Positions 45,153 through 53,252 of a DNA stretch of 64,000 nucleotides are shown here, in pieces. Positions within the stretch are counted from its first letter, which is position 1. Each line of letters begins with the position of its first letter. This stretch comes from Nitrospiraceae bacterium. Lineage in GTDB: Bacteria > Nitrospirota > Nitrospiria > Nitrospirales > UBA8639. The notes beneath the pieces are model-generated. The model was not told the origin of the DNA, did not search any database, and saw only the letters and a list, made by a program, of their open reading frames with translations. Where the stretch lies: NCBI GenBank assembly GCA_020632635.1, contig JACKFE010000003.1:409538-473537 (forward strand), in the 5' to 3' direction. The translations under genes were made by a program, and so were the position numbers.

Positions 45153-45689
45153 CTAGGAATCAGCGTCCAACTCCAAATTCCAATAGAGATAGTCCCGCCA
45201 GCTTTCCGGAGCGTTTCGAATCCCGATCATTAATGTGATTCGCGGAGTCCACTGAGGCTTCACGGGTCGTTTCAGTAATTTCATCCCTGCTTCCTCAGGA
45301 GTACGACCACTTTTTCGGTTATTGCAACGCCAGCAAGCCGTCACAATATTCTCCCAGGTTTTTCGTCCCCCTTTGGCAATAGGGACGACATGATCAAAGG
45401 TCAGTTCTTCGGTGCGAAATCGCTTATAACAATACTGGCAGGCATACCGGTCGCGGGTAAAAATATTGATGCGGGAAAACTTGACACCGTGCTGCTGGGA
45501 ACGCAACTTCACAAAACTTAGGAGGCGCATGACGGAAGGCAATTTAAACGAGATCGTCACACCGCGGACATCCCGTTCGTAAAATTCCAGGACCTCCACT
45601 TTCCCCTGCCACAGCAAGGTGATGGCCTTTTGCCAATGCACCACCCGCAACGGCTCATAGGTGGCATTTAAAAGAAGGGTCATTTCCAT
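45153..45689 (-). CDS. HNH endonuclease family protein
   Basis: 178 residues. The HNH domain (about 85-135) shows CQYCYKRFRTEELTFDHVVP, with the histidine of HNH in DHV, and ITACWRCNNRKSGRTPEEAG-like sequence with CxxC pairs that hold a structural zinc. The N-terminal part (VLLNATYEPLRVVHW-like) is the usual arm of stand-alone HNH proteins of this group, which are widespread and not clearly defence-related. No methyltransferase or phage gene is near. It is divergent from the Rieske gene. Confidence 0.88.
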   Translation of the reverse strand: MEMTLLLNATYEPLRVVHWQKAITLLWQGKVEVLEFYERDVRGVTISFKLPSVMRLLSFVKLRSQQHGVKFSRINIFTRDRYACQYCYKRFRTEELTFDHVVPIAKGGRKTWENIVTACWRCNNRKSGRTPEEAGMKLLKRPVKPQWTPRITLMIGIRNAPESWRDYLYWNLELDADS

Positions 45690-45842
45690 GACAACAGCGC
45701 CTCTCAGCCCGGATCATGGGGATAAAACTCTCAACCTATATCATTAGGGATAAATGGGAATCAAGTATGACCGAATGTCGGTTGTCTCAAGAATTGAATA
45801 TTGATATAGTGTTTTCCTTTGATACCGCATTACAACTCTCTG

Positions 45843-46172
45843 ATGGATTCTCCTTTCCTCCCCGTTAAGCCTCTCGAAGATGTCCCTGTAGGATCCTGTG
45901 TGAGTATTGAATTGGAGGATCGGGGCATTGCCCTGTTCAATCTCGACGGAGTGATTCATGCCCTCGACAATACGTGCCCCCACGCAGGGGGTCCATTGGG
46001 TGAAGGCACCATTGAGGGGGACTTGGTTGCTTGTCCATGGCATGGATGGAAATTCCATATTCCAACCGGTACCTGCCGTAAAAATCCCACCCCAAGCTGG
46101 AATGTTCAACGATACGACGTGCGAGTTGTAGACGGAATCATCCAGGTCGCATTGCCATCCAAGACGGAGTGA
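45843..46172 (+). CDS. Rieske 2Fe-2S protein
   Basis: 109 residues from the ATG at 45843; the frame is open to a TTG at 45819. The two Rieske motifs are NTCPHAGGPLG and CPWHGWKF, giving the Cys-His pairs that hold the 2Fe-2S cluster. The small size, with no membrane anchor or catalytic domain, matches ferredoxin-like Rieske proteins such as NirD-like or dioxygenase ferredoxins. The redox partner is not encoded next to it. Its stop overlaps the 3-prime end of the convergent gene by 35 bases. Confidence 0.92.
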   Translation: MDSPFLPVKPLEDVPVGSCVSIELEDRGIALFNLDGVIHALDNTCPHAGGPLGEGTIEGDLVACPWHGWKFHIPTGTCRKNPTPSWNVQRYDVRVVDGIIQVALPSKTE

Positions 46173-46653
46173 CCATACGGGAAATTTCCGACCCATGGGG
46201 CAAGGGTGGTAAGTTTTCAAACGGCATGAGGCCTTGAGCGGCCAATGAAATGACTTTTACCCAGGGTTCTTTCACATTCACTCGCCAAGCAAACTCCCGC
46301 TCGATCCATTCGACCGACCCTTTTTCCCTGACAATTTTACTGACGACATAGGTATCTTCACCCTGCGAAGCCACTCGCCAATCTCCCTCATGAAGAGTGA
46401 CGCCTTCCGCTCGAAGCTGATCCAGCATGATACTGAGCGCCTGCTCCACCGTACCATCCTTGCGAGCAGCATGATGCTTCACAAGCTCCAACGCCACTTG
46501 AGCTTGGGGATCATCCGGCAAATAGACTTTCCGAGCAGGATTGGTTGAATACCACCATAAGCCCGCGCAGAGAACCACTGCCAACAGAAAGGCTACAAGC
46601 TTTGGGAAGGAGAGAGAGGCGGGAGCTTTTTCGGATATGTCTGAAGGTTCCAT
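46138..46653 (-). CDS. Membrane-anchored protein of unknown function
   Basis: 171 residues. A short cytoplasmic N-terminus is followed by one membrane helix (about 18-38, LVAFLLAVVLCAGLWWYSTN) and a soluble domain probably outside the inner membrane. It includes QVALELVKHHAARKDGTVEQ and WIEREFAWRVNVKEPWVKVI. I do not recognise the family. It is downstream of the adenosyltransferase gene on the same strand (48 bases) and runs 35 bases into the end of the Rieske gene on the other strand. Confidence 0.65.
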   Translation of the reverse strand: MEPSDISEKAPASLSFPKLVAFLLAVVLCAGLWWYSTNPARKVYLPDDPQAQVALELVKHHAARKDGTVEQALSIMLDQLRAEGVTLHEGDWRVASQGEDTYVVSKIVREKGSVEWIEREFAWRVNVKEPWVKVISLAAQGLMPFENLPPLPHGSEISRMVTPSWMAMRPG

Positions 46654-46701
46654 ATATAAGTATTAGCCTACATGACTACGACCGATGCATAACCATCGCC
46701 G

Positions 46702-47301
46702 TCAGGATTCTGCCTCTTTCGTGCTTGATCTCCGCTCCCATTGAAACTCGGCTTCACCATGAACCTTGGCAATCCATCGGGCATAGACAAATAACGCATC
46801 ACTCAATCGATTCAAATACATGACATACAACACATCCACGGATTCTTCACGGGACAGCTTAACACAGATCCGTTCTGCTCGTCGGCATACCGTACGTGCC
46901 TGATGAAGAAATCCCGATACGCGGCCTCCACCGGGCAGGATAAATTCTTTTAGTGGCTCCAAATCCAGCTGACAGACGTCAATGGCCGCTTCCAATCGAT
47001 CCACATCCGCTTGCGTCACCGTCGGCATATTCCGAAAAACAGTACCAGGGGCCGTTGCCAGTAAGGACCCTAAATCAAATAACTTGTGTTGCACTTCGGT
47101 CAAGAATATTTCAATTCGTTGACGTCCAGAAGATTCCGGCATGTCTTGATTAAATACCCGGGCTAACCCAATAAGGGCATTTAATTCATCAACCGTCCCA
47201 TACGCGTCAACACGTATGGCATCTTTCCAAATTTCCTGTCCACCTGCAAGGCGGGTTTTTCCGGCATCGCCAGTTCGGGTATAGACTTTTGAAATCCGCA
47301 T
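46702..47301 (-). CDS. PduO-type cob(I)alamin adenosyltransferase
   Basis: 199 residues. The N-terminal ATP-binding motif is VYTRTGDAGKTRLAGGQ, followed by VDAYGTVDELNALIGLA, and the conserved ICVKLSREESVDVLYVMYLN and LNRLSDALFVYARWIAK helices near the C-terminus. It transfers the adenosyl group from ATP to cobalt, forming coenzyme B12. It lies downstream of btuB on the same strand after a 163-base gap, so imported corrinoid can be converted at once. PduO-type is clear; no gene symbol is certain. Confidence 0.93.
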   Translation of the reverse strand: MRISKVYTRTGDAGKTRLAGGQEIWKDAIRVDAYGTVDELNALIGLARVFNQDMPESSGRQRIEIFLTEVQHKLFDLGSLLATAPGTVFRNMPTVTQADVDRLEAAIDVCQLDLEPLKEFILPGGGRVSGFLHQARTVCRRAERICVKLSREESVDVLYVMYLNRLSDALFVYARWIAKVHGEAEFQWERRSSTKEAES

Positions 47302-47464
47302 ACAAATGACCGCCCCTTGAGGTTGAAAAGAACTTAAGTCTGGCCTGCTCAGCTCTGACCACCGGCTCGAAAAAGTGTACCATAATGCATCAGGCTATTG
47401 CGCCCCAACTATCCACACATTTCTCGGAATCACCGTCACATTGGAAACGACCATATGAAACCAT

Positions 47465-49486
47465 TCACGGCACGCTTGAGGCTACAGGAATATCAAAATT
47501 CACTCGAATGCCCCCAAACACCGATCTGACCGGCGTCCCAAAAAACAACACCTCTTCATAGCGACGATTGAGGATATTATCCGCCCTTACATATCCCTGA
47601 ATGCTGGACGTGATTTGGTAGGATGCCGCGACGTTGAGAACATGAAAGTCCGGGAGAGGCTGCTGATTGCCGGTAGTACTAAACCGAGAACCCACGTATC
47701 GTAGCAAGACGGTGACGACCAAGGGCTCGATTGGTTGATAGGTCAGAGACGCACTAGCCTGGTGCACCGGCCACCGGGGTAGCCTTGCCCCCGTCCCGAG
47801 ATCGCGCGTCAAAGTATAGGTATATTGCCCCTGGAGATCGAGTTGTTTGAACCAGGGGACATCCCTGATGATAATCCATTTCAGACTGGATTCCCATCCT
47901 TGGGATTTGGCGCTCCCAATATTCTGAGCACAAAAGCCAAAAGTCGTAAACCCGGCACAACCGACCGGATCAAACACAGCCGTAATTAACTGGCGATAGC
48001 GGTTCCAAAAATAGCCCACACTGATTTTCAGCCGATCCTGAAACAGCGCTTGATCGACCCCGGCATCCAGGCTCTGACTTTTTTCCCGCTGAAGATTCGG
48101 ATTGCCAAAGTCCGGGAAAAACAGCTCATTGATATCCGGAGCCCTGAAACCCGTTGCATAGCTTGCTCGAAATTTCGTTCCGGTCTCTTTGAGAAGATAC
48201 CCGCCGGTGACGCGATAGGTGGTCGAATCGCCAACCCGGTTATGCCGGTCTTGACGAAAGCCCCCGGTGGCAAACAACCGGTCCCATAAGTTGAGCTGGA
48301 GCTGAGCGAACCCGCCATGGCTAGAGACCGTTTTTTCTGAAAATTGGCCTTTATTGAGTCCTAACTGTTCACGAAACTGATATCCGAGGGTCAAAAGCAG
48401 GGGGTCAGCCACTTGAAAGTTATGCTGCCACTCAATGCGATTGCTTTTTGTTCGAATATCAGAATTCAAAAAACTTCCCGGAACAGACTCTAGGCCTGTC
48501 GTCACACTTCGCTGATTATCTCCCGCACGGGTAATGGCTGATTCTTGGGAACGGGACAGCGTCAAACGTTGATTCCACCAGTCGGTAATCGGTTGAGAGT
48601 AATTACCGGCAAAGACAAATTGGGTCGTGGAGGCTTTGGATTGAAAAACATCGAACGGTCCGCCAAAGAGCGGATTGGCCGGGTTATCCTGATCAATATC
48701 GGTATTAATCCACCGAAAGGCAAACTCGAAGCGACCGTCATGAGGAAGATCAATACCTAACAAGGAAGAAGCCTGCCAATTGCGATAGGCATCCCGTTCC
48801 CCTGCCCCCCGACGATAGTTCAAGGTCGAAAACCGGGCGGAATCCCAGCGGGTCAGCGAACCTGTAAAGTCGACCGGGCCGACGTTTCCTCCGACACTTG
48901 CTCCCTCTCGAATCGTGTTAAATGAACCAAACTCGGCAAATGCCCTCATGGCCGGAGTCCCCTCACCCCGTTTCGTCCGAATATCGATCACCCCACCCGC
49001 CGCGTCAGATCCCCATAACATACTCTGTGCCCCTCGCAGGATAGTCACCGATTCCAGATTATCCGTGGTCAACATGCCGATATTATATTCCCCAAGCGTC
49101 GCACTATTCACCAACGCCCCATCGATGAAAATCAGAGTCTGTTGAGACGACCCACCTCGAATCCTGGCCGTGGCATTTCCCCCTGGTCCCCCGGAAGTAA
49201 ACACCGCAAGCCCTTGGCCCAATTGTAAAGAATCCGTCAGCAACCGGGCATTATGATTCGTGAAATCCGTCTGGGACATCACCTCAACGGCACTCGTCAC
49301 CTGACTGAGTGGCACAGGAGTTTTGGTCGCCGTCACGACCACAGGTTCTAATTCTTGAACAGGTTCACGATCCTGGGAGTCTAGAGACAATGCCGGGTTC
49401 GGGAAAAAACCCAAGAGGGCAAGGCAGCACACATTCACACAGAGACCAACACGAACAGACGCACCAACACAAGACAACGTGGACAT
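47465..49486 (-). CDS. btuB: TonB-dependent cobalamin receptor BtuB
   Basis: 673 residues. After a signal segment comes a TonB box-like EPVVVTATKTPVPLSQVTSA, the plug domain with ARIRGGSSQQTLIFIDGAL and SVTILRGAQSMLWGSDAAGG, then a 22-strand-type barrel ending in FGGIRVNFDIP. The barrel binds corrinoids at the cell surface and uses TonB energy. The specificity for cobalamin is inferred from the cobalamin riboswitch immediately upstream and the btuFCD genes that follow it on the map. A GGGAGG ribosome site lies 7 bases before the ATG and can be hidden by a small hairpin. Confidence 0.9.
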   Translation of the reverse strand: MSTLSCVGASVRVGLCVNVCCLALLGFFPNPALSLDSQDREPVQELEPVVVTATKTPVPLSQVTSAVEVMSQTDFTNHNARLLTDSLQLGQGLAVFTSGGPGGNATARIRGGSSQQTLIFIDGALVNSATLGEYNIGMLTTDNLESVTILRGAQSMLWGSDAAGGVIDIRTKRGEGTPAMRAFAEFGSFNTIREGASVGGNVGPVDFTGSLTRWDSARFSTLNYRRGAGERDAYRNWQASSLLGIDLPHDGRFEFAFRWINTDIDQDNPANPLFGGPFDVFQSKASTTQFVFAGNYSQPITDWWNQRLTLSRSQESAITRAGDNQRSVTTGLESVPGSFLNSDIRTKSNRIEWQHNFQVADPLLLTLGYQFREQLGLNKGQFSEKTVSSHGGFAQLQLNLWDRLFATGGFRQDRHNRVGDSTTYRVTGGYLLKETGTKFRASYATGFRAPDINELFFPDFGNPNLQREKSQSLDAGVDQALFQDRLKISVGYFWNRYRQLITAVFDPVGCAGFTTFGFCAQNIGSAKSQGWESSLKWIIIRDVPWFKQLDLQGQYTYTLTRDLGTGARLPRWPVHQASASLTYQPIEPLVVTVLLRYVGSRFSTTGNQQPLPDFHVLNVAASYQITSSIQGYVRADNILNRRYEEVLFFGTPVRSVFGGIRVNFDIPVASSVP

Positions 49487-49492
49487 GATCCA

Positions 49493-49513
49493 CCTCCCTT
49501 TCGCTCGAAGGGG
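49493..49513 (-). promoter_or_regulatory. Hairpin covering the btuB ribosome site
   Basis: On the minus strand a 5-base stem (CCCTT with AAGGG, 7-base loop) includes part of the GGGAGG ribosome site of btuB. It lies between the cobalamin aptamer and the start codon, where a translational expression platform is expected. No T-run follows. Confidence 0.45.
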
Positions 49514-49534
49514 TTTTATGGAAACGACTGGCTG

Positions 49535-49697
49535 TTGGGTCTCCTGACTTGCGGATCACTGCTCTTCTACACCTTCTCATGAGCGACACGCCCACAATGG
49601 TTTTCTGTAGATTCACTCCCCGCTTACAGTGGCGGCACCGTGCTGGATTTACACCAGCTTCCCCGTCACACCCGTCAACATTCCGGTAAAGAACCCT
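49535..49697 (-). promoter_or_regulatory. Cobalamin riboswitch upstream of btuB
   Basis: The minus strand shows the conserved B12-box features in order: GGGGAAGCTGGTGTAAATCC, then GCCGCCACTGTAAGCGGGG, and at the 3-prime end AGTCAGGAGACC. It binds adenosylcobalamin-type ligands and represses expression when B12 is plentiful. It lies in the 308-base gap between btuD and btuB and controls btuB, probably at translation. Confidence 0.93.
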
Positions 49698-49794
49698 CCT
49701 CCTTTGTAAATAGTTAACAATACAAACAGATCCGGCAAACCAACCCAGACATCACAGGTGCTGACGGACAGATGTCCGCTCCCTCAGCATCCTC

Positions 49795-50640
49795 TTACCC
49801 GCAGACCGGCAACGACACACGGGGCAGTCCGGATTGTGGATGCCGATCAACCAACACGGAGCATCCATACACCTCTTGCAGCACCTCTTCCCGGATCACA
49901 GCGCCGGGAGCCCCCTCTTGGATGATTCGGCCCTGGTGCAGAAGCAGAATAGTATCGCAATATTGGCTGACTAAATTCACATCATGGGACACCAGCACCA
50001 CCGTTAACCCGCGTTCACGATTCAATCGACGCAAAATCTTGGCAATGTCCAATTGATGGTGCAGATCCAAAAACGCGGTGGGTTCGTCCAATAACAGCAC
50101 CTGAGGTTGCTGGGCGAGCGCACGTGCAATCACCGCGCGCTGCCGCTCTCCCCCGGAAACATCGGTCACGAAGCGATTTCCCAGGTGCTGCACATCCAGC
50201 TCCTGCATGGCCGCAGTGGCAATCTCCCGGTCTTCCCGATCTTCCCAATGCCACCCACCCCATCCACCATGATGAGGTGACCGCCCCATCAGCACCATTT
50301 CCGCAATAGTAAAGGGAAAGACCTGCAAGGTTTCCTGTGGAACAAAGGCTACGCGTTTGGCCACTTCTCTTGCCGACAATTGTTCCAACGAATCCCCAAA
50401 TAAGGAAATCACCCCTTTCCGAGGCTTCAACAATCCAGCCAACAGCTTCAGAAAGGTACTTTTCCCAGATCCGTTCGGACCAAGAATGCCAACAATTTGC
50501 CCTGACGGGATCACGGATTGAATGCAATCCAAAACCGGCGCGACAGAAGGAGATTGCCGTACTCCATAGGTAAAGGATACTCCCCGCACAGTCATCGCAG
50601 GCGGAATCGACAGAAGGGGTTGGCCTTCTCCAACATTCAT
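49795..50640 (-). CDS. btuD: Cobalamin ABC transporter ATPase BtuD
   Basis: 281 residues. Walker A is GILGPNGSGKSTFLKLLAG, Q-loop region VAFVPQETLQVFPFT, signature VSGGERQRAVIARAL and Walker B VLLLDEPTAFLDLHHQ. This is an FecE/BtuD-type ATPase of the iron-siderophore/B12 importers. It powers the BtuC channel. The gene overlaps btuC by 4 bases and the unit btuF-btuC-btuD is read from the riboswitch at 52978. The B12 specificity is from context. Confidence 0.92.
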   Translation of the reverse strand: MNVGEGQPLLSIPPAMTVRGVSFTYGVRQSPSVAPVLDCIQSVIPSGQIVGILGPNGSGKSTFLKLLAGLLKPRKGVISLFGDSLEQLSAREVAKRVAFVPQETLQVFPFTIAEMVLMGRSPHHGGWGGWHWEDREDREIATAAMQELDVQHLGNRFVTDVSGGERQRAVIARALAQQPQVLLLDEPTAFLDLHHQLDIAKILRRLNRERGLTVVLVSHDVNLVSQYCDTILLLHQGRIIQEGAPGAVIREEVLQEVYGCSVLVDRHPQSGLPRVSLPVCG

Positions 50641-51830
50641 GAAATGTTTCCCACTTTACGTTGCATGAGCAAATACAAAAAAACCGGACCGCCGACCAAC
50701 GCGGTTACGACACCGACTGGCAATTCAACGGGACTCAGGAGCGTCCGCGCCACCGTGTCGGCCACCATCAAAAACGCTCCACCCGCCAATCCCGATAACG
50801 GCATCAATAAGCGATGATCTGCACTCACCCACAACCTGATCGCATGAGGCACAATCAAGCCGACAAACCCTATCAAGCCGCTAAAGGCAACCACCCCTCC
50901 TGTCACCAGAGCGGACATCAGAAACACGACTTTCTTGACCCGCTCCACTTCCACCCCAAGCGAGCGCGCGGTTTCTTCCCCAAGGGTCAGAAGATTCAGG
51001 AATTGGGCTTGCCTTATTAACACGCCAAGCCCCAAGGTTAAATAACCACCCAGAATCATGACGGTGACATAATCAGGTCCGGTAAGCGTCCCCATCAACC
51101 AGGCATACATTCCAAATGTTTTATTGGGATCGGCCACACTCGTCAAAAATAAAATCAGGGCGGAAAAGATGGCATTGACCACCACTCCCGCCAACAAAAG
51201 GGTATGAACTGAAAATCCCATATGAGTGGCGGACAATCGATACACCAACATCAATGATCCCAACGCTCCCAAAAAGGCGCACACCGGCAAGGCGGAAATG
51301 GTGCCGACGGCCACCCCCAGCCCCAGGAGCAGCGCCAAAGCCGCTCCCAGTGCGGCGCCACTCGAAATGCCGATCACAAAGGGATCAGCCAAGGGATTCC
51401 GCAACAGGGCTTGCAACACCACGCCAACCAACGACAAGCTCCCCCCAACCAAAAAAGCCAGAAGCAGCCGTGGCAGACGAACCTGCAAGATAATGATTTC
51501 CGACGGATCTCCCACTGAGTCAAGTGAAGCCTGACCCCACACCGCAGTTCCCAGGACATGGAGAATTCGAGACGCTTGGATGGATTCGCTTCCAAATCCC
51601 AAGCAAATCAGAAAAATCGCCCCGGCCATTCCTACTCCCAAGATGATCCATACCCACCATTGGTGCAAGGACAAAGGAGCCACCCGGGATGCCCGTGGTG
51701 AAGCGATGCCGCTATTCATTCCTGGCGATGCGCTCTGAACTTCGGAAATCCTGGACCTTGGCGGCTGAACTACAGGGGTGGACGGCGAGGTCATGTTCAT
51801 AACAGCCACTAAACACATTATCTGAAACAA
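50637..51830 (-). CDS. btuC: Cobalamin ABC transporter permease BtuC (FecCD family)
   Basis: 397 residues. An N-terminal extension (about 1-50, serine- and proline-rich) precedes about ten membrane helices with FecCD motifs: LRLPRLLLAFLVGGSLSLVG, NPLADPFVIGISSGAALGAA, ETARSLGVEVERVKKVVFLM and VVAFSGLIGFVGLIVPHAIR. BtuC carries corrinoids across the inner membrane. The start is 4 bases after the btuF stop, and it overlaps btuD by 4 bases. The long N-terminus may reflect a start chosen too far upstream; MNSGIASPRASRVAPLSLHQ gives a shorter option. Confidence 0.92.
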   Translation of the reverse strand: MFQIMCLVAVMNMTSPSTPVVQPPRSRISEVQSASPGMNSGIASPRASRVAPLSLHQWWVWIILGVGMAGAIFLICLGFGSESIQASRILHVLGTAVWGQASLDSVGDPSEIIILQVRLPRLLLAFLVGGSLSLVGVVLQALLRNPLADPFVIGISSGAALGAALALLLGLGVAVGTISALPVCAFLGALGSLMLVYRLSATHMGFSVHTLLLAGVVVNAIFSALILFLTSVADPNKTFGMYAWLMGTLTGPDYVTVMILGGYLTLGLGVLIRQAQFLNLLTLGEETARSLGVEVERVKKVVFLMSALVTGGVVAFSGLIGFVGLIVPHAIRLWVSADHRLLMPLSGLAGGAFLMVADTVARTLLSPVELPVGVVTALVGGPVFLYLLMQRKVGNIS

Positions 51831-51834
51831 CCGC

Positions 51835-52872
51835 TCAGTGAGGAAGAGAGCTTTCGGTCGTGTCCTTCAACGAAATCTCAGGATGAAACAACTGCACCAA
51901 CACCTCGAGGGCCTCCACAACTCTAGGACCGGGACGATTCAACAAATCACTGTGTATTTGCACAAGCCGTCCCTGCTGAACGGCGCGCAAGACATCCCAT
52001 CGTTTCCAAGCATCTTGATCCGCTTGCGCAATGCCTTCATGTTCACCCACTGGAAAAAGTAAGATTTCAGGATTTTTCGTCAACACTTCTTCCATGGTTA
52101 GCCTGGGATAGGGGACATCCGCCCGCTCCGCTGCATTTCGAGCGCCGGCCAATTCAAACAGGTGCTGAATATAACTTCCCGGTCCCACCGTCATCAGCGG
52201 CTGGGAATTCAATACATAGAGCACCGTCGGCTTTGAAAGCCCCTCAATCTGCCGTGTCAGCTGCGCAACCTGCCGACGAAGCTTCGCAGCCAGATCATTG
52301 GCGTGTGGCGACCGGCCCAGCATACGACCTAAGACCTGTATATGCGAAAAAATACCCTCCACCGTGTGGGATTCCATGATAAAGGTCGGAATTTTGAGTT
52401 GGTCCAACTTGCTCAACAGATCCGCACGCAGAAACGATTGCGGGGCCAACACAAGTTGCGGTTGGAGAGCCACCAGGGCTTCAAGATTCGGTTGGGAATA
52501 CGCAACCCTGGGCTTCGTGAGGGCGACAGCGGGATAATTGCAAAAATCCGTCACTCCGACAATTTCTTCATCCAACCCAATCGCGAACAACATTTCCGTA
52601 ATACTGGGAGCCAGCGAAACAATCCGGGTGGGTGGTTTCGCCAGATATAACTTTCGGTCAAGGTCATCCACAAACGTCCGCGGCGCAATATTGGCCATAA
52701 ACGGCATACCCGTTAAAATACCTTGCTGACGACGTTTCATGAGATCGCTTTCCGCAGCATGCACACCGGAGCCACAAGCACAGAACAACACTAGGAACCC
52801 GATTAGACTCAGAAAAAAGCCCCGAGCCAGTCTCTGAGATTCAGTGCGTCTGCTGCCCCATTCATGTTCCAA
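51835..52872 (-). CDS. btuF: Cobalamin-binding protein BtuF, start uncertain
   Basis: About 345 residues if read from a TTG at 52872. The frame is open to an ATG at 52932, but a complete intrinsic terminator (52871-52910) lies inside that extension and belongs to the riboswitch, so the true start must be at or after about 52872. A signal peptide (LARGFFLSLIGFLVLFCACG, ending HAAE) follows. The mature part is a helical-backbone cluster A binding protein with RIVSLAPSITEMLFAIGLDE, VGVTDFCNYPA and LEALVALQPQLVLAPQ. It delivers B12 to BtuCD. A CTG at 52830 is another possible start; no good ribosome site is seen at either. Confidence 0.88.
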   Translation of the reverse strand: MEHEWGSRRTESQRLARGFFLSLIGFLVLFCACGSGVHAAESDLMKRRQQGILTGMPFMANIAPRTFVDDLDRKLYLAKPPTRIVSLAPSITEMLFAIGLDEEIVGVTDFCNYPAVALTKPRVAYSQPNLEALVALQPQLVLAPQSFLRADLLSKLDQLKIPTFIMESHTVEGIFSHIQVLGRMLGRSPHANDLAAKLRRQVAQLTRQIEGLSKPTVLYVLNSQPLMTVGPGSYIQHLFELAGARNAAERADVPYPRLTMEEVLTKNPEILLFPVGEHEGIAQADQDAWKRWDVLRAVQQGRLVQIHSDLLNRPGPRVVEALEVLVQLFHPEISLKDTTESSLPH

Positions 52873-52910
52873 AATAAAAAATCCCCAAGGCTTGTGTAAC
52901 CTTGAGGATT
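52871..52910 (-). terminator. Riboswitch-linked intrinsic terminator before btuF
   Basis: On the minus strand an 11-base stem (one G-U pair) with a 9-base loop, from 52910 to 52880, is followed by TTTTTTATTTT. It lies about 70 bases past the end of the cobalamin aptamer and just before the likely btuF start. It is the expected transcriptional expression platform. Confidence 0.85.
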
Positions 52911-52977
52911 GCACCCGATTCTTCATCCTCACCCGCTCCCCAGCCCACGAGGGAACATTCGGTTTGAAGTCACATGA

Positions 52978-53225
52978 GGTATTCTGGCTCCTGGGTCATA
53001 ACCTACTTTCCGCGCCTTCCCATCCTTTCCACCGGCAAAAGATAAAGAACAATCGATGCGGAGAGGAGAAACCTCTGACTCCTGGCTCCCAACGACAGAC
53101 TCATAACCGGTAGCAGACAGTGGCAATGCGGGGTTCGTCCCCAGTTACAGCGGCGGGACCGCGCGGGATTTTCACCCGCTTCCCTTCATGTGCTCCACTT
53201 CTTTTTTGCGTGAATGTAGGTGCCT
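52978..53225 (-). promoter_or_regulatory. Cobalamin riboswitch upstream of btuF-btuC-btuD
   Basis: The minus strand shows AGGCACC, GGGAAGCGGGTGAAAATCCC, GTCCCGCCGCTGTAACTGGG, GCCACTG, GGGAAGGCGCGGAAAGTAGG and the 3-prime GACCCAGGAGCCAGAATACC, all conserved parts of the cobalamin aptamer. A peripheral arm carries CCAGGAGTCAGA (53074-53085), a near copy of the 3-prime core element (52983-52994). It controls the btuFCD operon through the terminator at 52871-52910. Confidence 0.95.
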
Positions 53226-53252
53226 TGAACGCCTTTTGTCAAGAAACAAAGA

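Noticed and set aside
44933..45238. Plus-strand frame of 101 residues after the zinc-ribbon gene
   Set aside because: It runs into the HNH gene on the other strand and has no coding character.
45153..45689. HNH nuclease considered as part of a defence system
   Set aside because: No methyltransferase, helicase, toxin or phage gene is nearby and stand-alone HNH proteins of this size are common.
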